Below, piece by piece: positions 8,218 through 15,408 of a stretch of DNA of 33,541 nucleotides (position 1 is the first letter of the stretch; every line of letters starts with the position of its first letter). The translations under genes were made by a program, and so were the position numbers. This stretch comes from Ruminococcus sp. Lineage in GTDB: Bacteria > Bacillota > Clostridia > Oscillospirales > Ruminococcaceae. The stretch spans positions 1 through 33,541 of the forward strand of contig SVNJ01000006.1 in assembly GCA_015066955.1 (NCBI GenBank). The letters run 5' to 3'. Below the pieces are notes generated by a model that saw only the letters and a program-made list of their open reading frames with translations, had not been told where the DNA came from and made no database searches.

Positions 8218-8239
8218 CCTTTTTAGCTGTGTTTTTCAA
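8204..8239 (-). CDS. Possible 11-codon leader peptide
   Basis: TTG start at 8239 preceded by AAGGAGAG at a plausible spacing. It encodes (M)KNTAKKEIAA and stops at TAA 8206-8204, inside the first inner stem arm of the structured leader. A ribosome finishing here would block AGATAG and CGTAAAC pairing, as in translational attenuators of resistance genes. It is too short for coding statistics, so this is a suggestion from ribosome-site placement only. Confidence 0.3.
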   Translation of the reverse strand: MKNTAKKEIAA

Positions 8240-8269
8240 ACAAACTCTCCTTAAATAATTTTTATAATT

Positions 8270-8283
8270 ACACCGTTCGGTGT
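8270..8283 (-). terminator. Weak hairpin after the upstream acetyltransferase gene
   Basis: The inverted repeat ACACCG/CGGTGT lies just past the stop codon at 8286 and is followed on the minus strand by A/T-rich sequence with no solid U run. It may attenuate read-through into the leader and the last gene, or be an operator. Confidence 0.35.
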
Positions 8284-8285
8284 TA

Positions 8286-8723
8286 TTACCTTGATTCTAT
8301 ATTTTTACGCATTTCAATATGTGGACATCCCTCTTCGAGATAAACGTCACCATATTTTGCAAAACCGCATTTCAGATAAAAGTCTGCTGCTCTTGTCTGA
8401 GCCGAAAGCATAAGCTCTCCGACACCGTTATTTGCGGCATAAGTCTCGATTTCAGCCATTATGAATCGTCCGACACCTTCTCCCCTGTATTCGGGAAGCA
8501 CCGCAACACGTCCGACATGATAACCGCCGTGCTCTTCAAAAAAGCGTGCCGCACCTACAGGCTTATCGCCGTCGTATGCCACAACGTGAAAGGCGGTTTC
8601 GTCCTTTTCGTCAACCTCAATTTCTGCGGCAAAGCCCTGCTCCTCAACGAAAACCTTCATGCGGATTTTCTCTGCCTTGCGGAAAAGCTCAGCGTCCCTG
8701 CCGATTTCAATTCTCATTTCCAT
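8286..8723 (-). CDS. GNAT acetyltransferase, YjcF/ElaA-like
   Basis: A 145-residue GNAT enzyme. Its N-terminal IRMKVFVEEQGF is typical of the YjcF/ElaA branch. The acetyl-CoA site is RVAVLPEYRGEGVGRFIM (R-G-E-G-V-G). The C-terminal DVYLEEGCPHIEMRK also matches the branch. The chosen start, ATG 8723, is one base beyond the TGA of the upstream ATPase gene and has AAGGTG within that gene's end, so it is translationally coupled. A longer frame to 8804 overlaps the ATPase and is unlikely. The acceptor is unknown. Its place in the amino-acid uptake operon suggests action on an imported amino acid or derivative, which is inference. Confidence 0.87.
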   Translation of the reverse strand: MEMRIEIGRDAELFRKAEKIRMKVFVEEQGFAAEIEVDEKDETAFHVVAYDGDKPVGAARFFEEHGGYHVGRVAVLPEYRGEGVGRFIMAEIETYAANNGVGELMLSAQTRAADFYLKCGFAKYGDVYLEEGCPHIEMRKNIESR

Positions 8724-8724
8724 A

Positions 8725-9450
8725 TCAGAGCACCTTTGAAAGGAATTCACGCAGTCTCGGATTTTCGGGGCTTCCGAAGAACTTATCGGGAGCGGCCTGC
8801 TCAACGATTCTTCCGTTGTCCATGAACATTACTCTCGAAGCAACCTCACGGGCAAAGCCCATTTCGTGAGTTACCACAATCATAGTCATGCCGTCCTTTG
8901 CAAGCTCCTTCATAAGATTGAGAACCTCGCCTACCATTTCGGGGTCAAGCGCAGATGTAGGCTCATCGAAAAGCATAACCTCAGGATTCATGGCAAGTGA
9001 GCGTGCAATTGCGATTCTCTGCTTCTGTCCGCCTGAAAGCTGTGCAGGATACTGCTCTGCCTTGTCGGCAAGTCCTACCTTTTTCAGAAGCTCATCTGCT
9101 CTCTTGTCAGCCTCTTCCTTTGTCATGATACCAAGCTTTACAGGAGCAAGAGTAATATTTTTTCTTATGGTAAGGTGCGGAAAAAGGTTGAAATGCTGGA
9201 AAACCATTCCCATTTTTCTTCTGAGAAGATTAACCTCGTTAACGCTTGCCTTTGTTATATCGGTCCCCTCAAAGAGAATTTCTCCCGAAGTCGGAGTCTC
9301 CATAAGGTTAAGGCATCTTAAAAAGGTACTTTTTCCCGAACCCGAAGGTCCTACGATTACTACCTTTTCGCCCTTTTCAATAGTTTCATTTATGTCCTTG
9401 AGTATGTGAAGCTCACCGAATGACTTATTGAGATTTTTAACGCTTATCAT
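8725..9450 (-). CDS. Polar amino-acid ABC transporter ATPase, GlnQ-like
   Basis: A 241-residue ATP-binding subunit that powers uptake through the adjacent permease. Walker [10 protein letters not shown] is near residue 34, the Q-loop is [12 protein letters not shown], the signature is LSGGQKQR, Walker B is [12 protein letters not shown], and the switch is VVTHEMGF. Length and sequence match the GlnQ/ArtP/HisP polar amino-acid class. ATG 9450 has AGGAGG nine bases upstream. It overlaps the 3' end of the permease gene by 14 bases, and a one-base gap separates it from the acetyltransferase that follows. Substrate within the polar class cannot be set from this protein. Confidence 0.95.
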   Translation of the reverse strand: MISVKNLNKSFGELHILKDINETIEKGEKVVIVGPSGSGKSTFLRCLNLMETPTSGEILFEGTDITKASVNEVNLLRRKMGMVFQHFNLFPHLTIRKNITLAPVKLGIMTKEEADKRADELLKKVGLADKAEQYPAQLSGGQKQRIAIARSLAMNPEVMLFDEPTSALDPEMVGEVLNLMKELAKDGMTMIVVTHEMGFAREVASRVMFMDNGRIVEQAAPDKFFGSPENPRLREFLSKVL

Positions 9451-10138
9451 TTTTAGCAAGCCTCCTTTCAAGCTTTGTTATGAGATGTGTAAGGAACATT
9501 ACCATTACAAGGTAAATAAGTGCAACGGCAATAAGAGGCAGAAAAGGCTCATAGGTCTGGCTTCTTATAATGTCTCCGCCCTTTGTAAGGTCTGCTATTG
9601 CAATATATCCCGCAACGGAAGTTTCCTTGAGAAGCACGATAAACTCGTTTGCAAGTGCGGGGAGAACGTTCTTGAATGCCTGCGGAAGAATAATGCTTAT
9701 CATGGTCTGACGGTAGCTGAGGCCAAGACTTGAACCTGCCTCAAACTGTCCGCCGTCTATGGACATAATTCCCGAACGTACAATTTCCGCAACGTAAGCA
9801 CCTGAATTGAGTCCGAATGCAAGCACCGCAACAAGTATCTTGCTTATGTTCACCGAGCCGAAAATTACAAAGTAAATGATAAGCAGCTGAACTACAACAG
9901 GTGTACCTCGAATAACGGTCAGGTAGATTTTCGCAAAGAAATTAAGTATCTTCATCTTGCCCGTTTTGTCATGGGTTGCACGTATAACGGCTATAATAAA
10001 GCCAAGCACCATACCCATAAGCACCGCAAGAATTGTTATGATAAGTGTATTCTTAAGACCGTCCGTAAGATACTGCCAGCGGTCCTCCTTGATAAAATTA
10101 TCGTAGAAGGACTCCTTGAAATTATTGATAAACTCCAT
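9437..10138 (-). CDS. Polar amino-acid ABC transporter permease (HisM/GlnP family)
   Basis: A 233-residue membrane protein with about five hydrophobic segments. The HisMQ-type motifs are [15 protein letters not shown] near the start, [33 protein letters not shown], and the EAA coupling loop [24 protein letters not shown], which contacts the ATPase. ATG 10138 has AAGGAG nine bases upstream; the frame's upstream TTG is not needed. It sits between the binding-protein gene, across a hairpin, and the ATPase gene, which it overlaps. A single permease gene implies a homodimeric channel. Confidence 0.95.
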   Translation of the reverse strand: MEFINNFKESFYDNFIKEDRWQYLTDGLKNTLIITILAVLMGMVLGFIIAVIRATHDKTGKMKILNFFAKIYLTVIRGTPVVVQLLIIYFVIFGSVNISKILVAVLAFGLNSGAYVAEIVRSGIMSIDGGQFEAGSSLGLSYRQTMISIILPQAFKNVLPALANEFIVLLKETSVAGYIAIADLTKGGDIIRSQTYEPFLPLIAVALIYLVMVMFLTHLITKLERRLAKNDKR

Positions 10139-10164
10139 AGAATTATACTCCTTCAAAAATCAAT

Positions 10165-10189
10165 AAGGCTGCTTGCACAAAGCAGCCTT
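10165..10189 (-). terminator. Intercistronic stem-loop between binding protein and permease
   Basis: A perfect 10-bp stem, AAGGCTGCTT (10165-10174) with AAGCAGCCTT (10180-10189). On the minus strand it is followed only by ATTGATTTTTG, so it is a partial terminator or mRNA stabiliser. Such elements commonly let the binding protein be made in excess. Confidence 0.65.
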
Positions 10190-10208
10190 TTTTCGTTGAC
10201 ATTTATTA

Positions 10209-10991
10209 TTAGTCAGCTCTTGTAATGATAACCTGTGTAGCTGTTGTGTATGAATCCGAGAAATCAACGTTTTTGAGTCTGTCCTCAGTAACTGTCATAC
10301 CGGCAACGCCTACATCGGCTTTTCCGCTTTCAACGGAAGCAATAATCGAATCGAATGCCATGTTCTCGATTTCAAGCTCATATCCGAGCTTGTCACATAC
10401 CGCACGCATCATATCAACGTCAAAGCCTACGACTTCCTTGTTTTCAACAAGCTCATAAGGCGGAAACTCCGCATTTGTTGCCATTACAAGAGTTCCGTTG
10501 GGGTATTCTGTTCCCTCAGGAGTCTCATAGGGAGTCTTTCCTGCTTCCTCGCCTATCCAGTTTTTCTCGATAGCTTCAAGTGTGCCCTCAGATTCAAGCT
10601 CTGCAAGTGCACCGTTTATAGCCTCTGTAAGCTCAGAATTCCCCTTCTTGATTGCAACTGCATATTCCTCTACAGCAAATTCCTCTTCAAGAATCTGAAG
10701 TCCCTCGTTCTTTTCTACGAAAACCTTTGCAGGCTCATTGTCGATAATAACAGCGTCAATTTTACCCTGTTTAAGTGCCTGAACTGCATCCGCACCCTTG
10801 TTGTAGCGTTCAATTGTTGCACCCTCGATATCCTCTGCGAAAATATCGCCTGTAGTACCGAGCTGTACACCGATAGTCTTATTCTTGAGGTCGTCAACAC
10901 TGTGAACGGTATTTTCCTTTTTACCGCCGCAGCCTGTGAAAAGTGCAAGGCAGAGAACTGCTGCCGAAACTGTACTCATTATCTTTTTCAT
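10209..10991 (-). CDS. Amino-acid ABC substrate-binding lipoprotein with permuted lobes
   Basis: A 260-residue extracytoplasmic binding protein anchored by lipid at Cys21 (lipobox LFTGC). Start ATG 10991 has AAAGG upstream. Family 3 binding proteins normally begin with the ligand-contacting block (ATNAEFPPYE...GFDVD...GMTVTEDR...DFSDSY) and continue into the DLKGKKIGVQLGTTG lobe. Here the order is reversed. Residues 31-146 hold DLKNKTIGVQLGTTGD to LEAIEKNWIG, and residues 167-259 hold ATNAEFPPYELVENKEVVGF to DFSDSYTTATQVIITR, joined by a short linker (EEAGKTPYETPEG). Both lobes are complete, so this is circular permutation rather than truncation. First gene of the operon, with its own promoter. 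The fold should be preserved; ligand unknown. Confidence 0.93.
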   Translation of the reverse strand: MKKIMSTVSAAVLCLALFTGCGGKKENTVHSVDDLKNKTIGVQLGTTGDIFAEDIEGATIERYNKGADAVQALKQGKIDAVIIDNEPAKVFVEKNEGLQILEEEFAVEEYAVAIKKGNSELTEAINGALAELESEGTLEAIEKNWIGEEAGKTPYETPEGTEYPNGTLVMATNAEFPPYELVENKEVVGFDVDMMRAVCDKLGYELEIENMAFDSIIASVESGKADVGVAGMTVTEDRLKNVDFSDSYTTATQVIITRAD

Positions 10992-11047
10992 ATAAACAAA
11001 ACCTTTCAAATTTATAATAACAATATTTCGCTGAATATAGCCTTATA

Positions 11048-11077
11048 ATTATATCACATCAAACGATATAAAGTCAA
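11048..11077 (-). promoter_or_regulatory. Promoter of the amino-acid ABC operon
   Basis: TTGACT (11077-11072), an 18-nt spacer ending TGA, and TATAAT (11053-11048) on the minus strand. It diverges from the exporter promoter about 120 bp away. Confidence 0.72.
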
Positions 11078-11197
11078 CCGAAACCGCAAATTTTGTCCTT
11101 TTTCTTCTGTGAAAAACGGTAATTTGTGGGAAAGTACAAATACTTGTCGGCACCGTTGTGCACATTTGCCGAAATTTACGCAAAATTAACAAAACGT

Positions 11198-11226
11198 TTG
11201 CAACAATACCGGATTTATGATATAAT
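11198..11226 (+). promoter_or_regulatory. Promoter of the EamA-NhaC operon
   Basis: TTGCAA (11198-11203), a 17-nt spacer ending TGA, and TATAAT (11221-11226). It has an extended -10, 40 bases before the start codon. Confidence 0.72.
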
Positions 11227-11265
11227 AGTAAAAATTGTCGAAAGAGACAAAACGGAGAATTACCA

Positions 11266-12192
11266 ATGAGCAAAAAACTTCGGGGCAATATACTGCTCCT
11301 GATTACCGCCCTTATATGGGGCACTGCTTTTGTCGCACAAAGTGAAGGAATGCGCTATGTTGAGCCTTTCACCTATAATGCAGTGCGTACTCTTCTGGGC
11401 GGATTCGTACTTATACCGATTATTGCGGTGTTCGGGAAAAAGAAAACCAAAACCGAAAAAAGCAATGAGGACAGGCAGTCTGCACTGATTACACTGAAAG
11501 GCGGTATTGTGTGCGGAATAGTCCTCTTTATCGCAGGCTCCTTTCAGCAAAGCGGAATCGCCCTTACTACGGCAGGCAAGGCAGGCTTTATCACCGCACT
11601 CTACATTATAATAGTACCCCTGATTGAGCTTATTCTCTACAGAAAATCAAGGCTTATAGTGTGGATTTGCGTATTTCTTGCTTCGGCAGGCTTCTATCTG
11701 CTGTGTATCAAGGAGGGCTTTTCTATCGGGAAAGGCGATCTTCTCGTTCTTTGCGGTGCCTTTTTTTATGCCATGCACATTATGGTCATCGACCATTTCA
11801 ACGAAAAGCAGGCAGACGGTATGCGTATGTCGTGCATACAGTTTTTTACGGCAGGTCTGCTTATGACGATGTGTATGTTCCTTTTTGAAAATCCGCAAAT
11901 CAACGGTATACTTGACGCAAAGTATACTATTTTATATGCAGGTATAATGTCATGCGGTGCGGCTTACACTCTGCAGATTCTTGGTCAGCGTGACACAGAC
12001 CCGACGTCAGCTACGCTTATCATGAGTCTTGAATCGGTATTTGCGGCACTTTCAGGCTGGATTATTCTGCACGAATCGCTCTCACTTAAGGAGCTTTCAG
12101 GCTGTATACTCGTTTTTGCGGCGGTAATTCTCGCACAGCTCAAAACGTCGGACAATCCGACAGAAAAATGTAAAACGGAGAAGAAAACATGA
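11266..12192 (+). CDS. EamA/DMT-superfamily metabolite exporter
   Basis: A 308-residue inner-membrane protein with ten predicted hydrophobic segments. It has two EamA repeats, and the first begins LLLITALIWGTAFVAQ, a hallmark of this family. GIALTTAGKAGFITALYIIIVPL and ATLIMSLESVFAALSGWIILHE are the other conserved blocks. Family members export amino acids, nucleosides or drugs; the substrate cannot be predicted. Start ATG 11266 follows CGGAGAA. Its stop overlaps the next start by four bases (ATGA), so it is translationally coupled to the antiporter. The C-terminal tail (KTEKKT) is cytoplasmic and charged. Confidence 0.9.
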   Translation: MSKKLRGNILLLITALIWGTAFVAQSEGMRYVEPFTYNAVRTLLGGFVLIPIIAVFGKKKTKTEKSNEDRQSALITLKGGIVCGIVLFIAGSFQQSGIALTTAGKAGFITALYIIIVPLIELILYRKSRLIVWICVFLASAGFYLLCIKEGFSIGKGDLLVLCGAFFYAMHIMVIDHFNEKQADGMRMSCIQFFTAGLLMTMCMFLFENPQINGILDAKYTILYAGIMSCGAAYTLQILGQRDTDPTSATLIMSLESVFAALSGWIILHESLSLKELSGCILVFAAVILAQLKTSDNPTEKCKTEKKT

Positions 12193-13817
12193 AAAAACAT
12201 CTGAGTAAAATTATTTTCGCAATGCTGGTTGTGGTATTCATCATCTGCTGTATGATTTCCGCACCTATTTCAGAGGCAAAAGGCACATTATGGTCACTTC
12301 TTCCGCCTATCGTGGCTATCGGTCTCGCACTCATCACAAAAGAGGTTTATTCCTCGCTGTTCATAGGTATTATTGCAGGCGGCATTATCCATGCAGCAGC
12401 TTCGTCCTCAGGCTTTACAGGTATGTTCAACGCTATAGTGCAGGACGGCTTTATTTCAAACCTTTCCGACTCATATAATGTGGGAATCCTCATCTTCCTT
12501 GTAGTACTCGGTGCTATCGTCGTACTCATGAACAAGGCAGGCGGCAGCCGTGCTTACGGTGAATGGGCATCAAAGCATATAAAAAGCCGTGCGGGTGCAT
12601 GCCTTTCCACATTCCTTCTTGGTGTGCTGATTTTCGTGGACGACTATTTCAACTGTCTGACAGTAGGCTCAGTTATGCGTCCCGTTACTGACAAGTACAA
12701 GATTTCACGCTCAAAGCTTGCATATCTTATCGACTCAACTGCCGCACCTGTTTGCATTATCGCCCCCATTTCATCATGGGCGGCAGCAGTAAGCGGTACC
12801 GTTGACGGTGTAAACGGCATACAGCTCTTTATAAGCACTATCCCCTACAACCTTTATGCACTTCTCACGCTTCTCATGGTTGTTTTTATCTCACTCAGCG
12901 GAATCAACTACGGCCCCATGAAGCTTCATGAGACAAATGCGGCAAACGGTGATTTGTTCACCACACGCAACAAGGTTTATGCGGACGACGAAAAGCCTTC
13001 GCATACAAAGGGCAAGGTTATCGACCTTATCCTCCCTGTAATTATTCTCATTGTCCTCTGCATTACCGGTATGATTTATTCGGGCGGCTTCTTCGGCGGC
13101 AAGGACTTCATCAACGCTTTTGCTGACTGCGACGCTTCCTACGGACTTTCTCTCGGCTCAATTGCCGCACTTATTCTTATAATAGGTTACTTCCTCTGCC
13201 GAAAGGTACTCAGTTTTACTGAATGTATGGATTCTGTTGCGGCAGGCTTCAAGCAGATGGTACCTGCTATTCTTATCCTCACCTTTGCATGGACTCTCAA
13301 AACTATGACAAACTTCCTCGACGCAGGTTCATTTGTATCGGGAATCGTTGAGAGTGCAACAGCAATCAAAATTCTCCTTCCCCTTATTCTTTTCGTTGTT
13401 GCAATAGGTCTTTCCTTTGCTACAGGTACTTCATGGGGAACCTTCGGTATTCTTATTCCAATCGTTACAAGCGTATTCTCAAAGGACCTTGAAGCTGTTT
13501 CAGGCAGCGGAGATATTCCTGCAATGGTTATTATATGCATTTCAGCATGTCTCGCAGGTGCGGTATGCGGCGACCACTGCTCACCTATTTCCGATACCAC
13601 AATCATGGCTTCAACAGGTGCTCAGTGTGACCACGTAAACCACGTTTCAACTCAGCTTCCCTATGCATTGACAGTTGCTGCGGTAAGTGCTGTAGGATAC
13701 CTCCTTGCAGGCTTTGTACAGAATGTGTTTGTGGTACTCGGCGTGTCAATTCTTCTTATGCTTGGATTACTTTTCCTTATAAAAATGCTGAATCAAGGCA
13801 AGACAGTGAAAGAATAG
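12189..13817 (+). CDS. NhaC-family Na+/H+ antiporter-like transporter
   Basis: A 542-residue protein with about twelve hydrophobic segments. Conserved blocks of the NhaC/YqkI family are visible: FVDDYFNCLTVGSVMRPVTDKYKISRSKLAYLIDSTAAPVCIIAPISSW (from about residue 150), ATGTSWGTFGILIPI, and GAVCGDHCSPISDTTIMASTGAQCDHVNHVSTQLPYA near the end. Known relatives exchange Na+ for H+, or sometimes carry amino or organic acids such as malate/lactate and tyrosine. The four-base overlap with the exporter gene implies a shared transcript. A shared function is possible, for example exporting a solute while maintaining ion balance, but unproven. Confidence 0.9.
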   Translation: MKKHLSKIIFAMLVVVFIICCMISAPISEAKGTLWSLLPPIVAIGLALITKEVYSSLFIGIIAGGIIHAAASSSGFTGMFNAIVQDGFISNLSDSYNVGILIFLVVLGAIVVLMNKAGGSRAYGEWASKHIKSRAGACLSTFLLGVLIFVDDYFNCLTVGSVMRPVTDKYKISRSKLAYLIDSTAAPVCIIAPISSWAAAVSGTVDGVNGIQLFISTIPYNLYALLTLLMVVFISLSGINYGPMKLHETNAANGDLFTTRNKVYADDEKPSHTKGKVIDLILPVIILIVLCITGMIYSGGFFGGKDFINAFADCDASYGLSLGSIAALILIIGYFLCRKVLSFTECMDSVAAGFKQMVPAILILTFAWTLKTMTNFLDAGSFVSGIVESATAIKILLPLILFVVAIGLSFATGTSWGTFGILIPIVTSVFSKDLEAVSGSGDIPAMVIICISACLAGAVCGDHCSPISDTTIMASTGAQCDHVNHVSTQLPYALTVAAVSAVGYLLAGFVQNVFVVLGVSILLMLGLLFLIKMLNQGKTVKE

Positions 13818-13827
13818 AATTTCTCAT

Positions 13828-13854
13828 GGGCGGACGGATTGTCCGCCCGTTTTT
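13828..13854 (+). terminator. Terminator of the EamA-NhaC operon
   Basis: GGGCGGAC (13828-13835), a 5-nt loop, GTCCGCCC (13841-13848) and a T5 run. Confidence 0.9.
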
Positions 13855-13876
13855 ATGGATTCAGGAAAATATTGTT

Positions 13877-13905
13877 TTGACAAAGCTGTCCTTTTATTGT
13901 ATACT
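13877..13905 (+). promoter_or_regulatory. Promoter of the GH25 lipoprotein gene
   Basis: TTGACA (13877-13882), a 17-nt spacer and TATACT (13900-13905), followed by TAAGGAG before the ATG. Confidence 0.75.
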
Positions 13906-13935
13906 ATTATTATAATGATATTGTAAGGAGTTTAT

Positions 13936-15222
13936 ATGAAAAGAAGTCTGATAATTGCGGCAGTTTTCGCATTATGCTGTCTCGGCGGATGCGGAGAAAA
14001 GGTAGGACGTGTTTCCGAATCCTCAGAGGATACAATTGCAGCTATGGCTACATCCCCTATTGAAACAGAACCCCCGACCGAAGCTGTTACGGAAGCACCT
14101 ACAGCAAAAATCGGTCTGCCTGAGGAAGCATATTTTTCAATAAAGGACAGCGTCGGAGTGTACGAGGAAATCACTCTTGTTGAGCTTCTCGGCGAAACCA
14201 ATGTGCACGTTGAAAACGGCCTTGACCTTATAGATACAAGCAAAACAGGACAGTGCACCGCTGAAATCACATGCACCTACGAGGACGAGCTGTATGTGCA
14301 CGAGGTGAGCTATAATGTTGCCGACACTACAAAGCCGACTATCCTCAATTCGGGCGGAAGTGCATACGTGCAGAGAGGCACTGCCTTTGACCTTAGTAAC
14401 TGCATAGGTTATGCTGACAATTACGACAGCACTCCACAGCTTACATACACGGGTAATGTTGATACAAGTGTCAGCGGTACATATCCCATTACGGCAACCG
14501 TTACCGATTCTTCGGGAAATTCCGAAAGCTGGAGTCTCAATATAAATGTAGTTGACAAGCTTCCGCAGGCAGTTGACGATAATGCACGTCTATCCTTCGA
14601 CACCTTCACTCAGCGCTATGCAGGCGATAATGTCCGCTTCGGAATTGACGTATCAAAGTGGCAGGGCAATATCGACTTTGAGGCAGTCAAGAATGCAGGG
14701 TGCAGCTTTGTTATCATGCGTATGGGTCACTACTATGATGATGAGGTAATGGATGAGTACTACCTTTCTAATATGGAAAAGGCAAAAGCGGCAGGTCTTG
14801 ATGTGGGAATCTACATCTACACAACCGCCAACACCGAAGAAGAGGTAAAGGAAAATGCAAAGTGGATTTCCGAAACTCTCGACGGACAAGAGCTTGATTT
14901 CCCCGTAGTTTTCGACTGGGAGGACTTTACCAACTTCCAGCAATACGAAATGAGCATTCACGACCTCAACTCACTTTTTGAGCTGTTTGCCGACGAAATG
15001 GAAAGCTATGGCTATTCCGCAATGCTCTACAGCAGCAAGAATTTCCTCAACAATTTCTGGTATGACCACAGCGATTACCCGATATGGCTTGCCCACTACA
15101 CCAACGATACCGATTATACCGGCAAATACGATATGTGGCAGATGAGCTGCTACGGTAAAATTGACGGCATTGCAGGCGATGTCGATCTTAATATACTCTA
15201 TACTGACGGGGATCTTGAGTAA
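13936..15222 (+). CDS. GH25 lysozyme-family lipoprotein with Ig-like domain
   Basis: A 428-residue lipid-anchored cell-surface muramidase candidate. Lipobox LGGC near residue 20 follows a short signal peptide. Residues 40-60 are a Thr/Pro/Glu-rich linker (TEPPTEAVTEAPT). Residues of about 65-220 form Ig-like repeats (DTTKPTIL...SGTYPITATVTDSSGNSESWSL, DUF5011/HYR-like). The GH25 domain runs from about 234 to the end. It has FGIDVSKWQGNIDF (Asp238), FDWED (Asp327, Glu329) and the late GDVDLNILY. The catalytic Asp and Glu positions are present. GH25 enzymes cleave peptidoglycan between MurNAc and GlcNAc. It stands alone between its own promoter and terminator, so cell-wall remodelling is inferred. 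Confidence 0.92.
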   Translation: MKRSLIIAAVFALCCLGGCGEKVGRVSESSEDTIAAMATSPIETEPPTEAVTEAPTAKIGLPEEAYFSIKDSVGVYEEITLVELLGETNVHVENGLDLIDTSKTGQCTAEITCTYEDELYVHEVSYNVADTTKPTILNSGGSAYVQRGTAFDLSNCIGYADNYDSTPQLTYTGNVDTSVSGTYPITATVTDSSGNSESWSLNINVVDKLPQAVDDNARLSFDTFTQRYAGDNVRFGIDVSKWQGNIDFEAVKNAGCSFVIMRMGHYYDDEVMDEYYLSNMEKAKAAGLDVGIYIYTTANTEEEVKENAKWISETLDGQELDFPVVFDWEDFTNFQQYEMSIHDLNSLFELFADEMESYGYSAMLYSSKNFLNNFWYDHSDYPIWLAHYTNDTDYTGKYDMWQMSCYGKIDGIAGDVDLNILYTDGDLE

Positions 15223-15239
15223 CATAACAATAATATTTC

Positions 15240-15273
15240 AAGGCATTGCACAGCATTGTGCAGTGCCTTTTTT
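15240..15273 (+). terminator. Terminator of the GH25 gene
   Basis: A 13-bp stem (one G-U), 15240-15252 with 15257-15269, loop GCAT, and a T6 run. Confidence 0.9.
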
Positions 15274-15305
15274 CGCAATATTCTGCACAAACTGTATAAT
15301 TTCTA

Positions 15306-15334
15306 TTGACAACCTGTAAATCAAGTGTTAAAAT
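15306..15334 (+). promoter_or_regulatory. Promoter of the metalloprotease-like dockerin gene
   Basis: TTGACA (15306-15311), a 17-nt spacer and TAAAAT (15329-15334). The ATG 75 bases further has GGGAGGA upstream. Confidence 0.75.
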
Positions 15335-15408
15335 GTATTTATTAATGCAGACAATCAATAGGCAGATTGTTACGTATTTAATTAAATTTATCTGGGAGGA
15401 ATTCAAAA

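Noticed and set aside
8286-8804. Longer start for the YjcF-like acetyltransferase
   Set aside because: The extension overlaps the ATPase gene and has no family similarity; ATG 8723 has a ribosome site and typical coupling.
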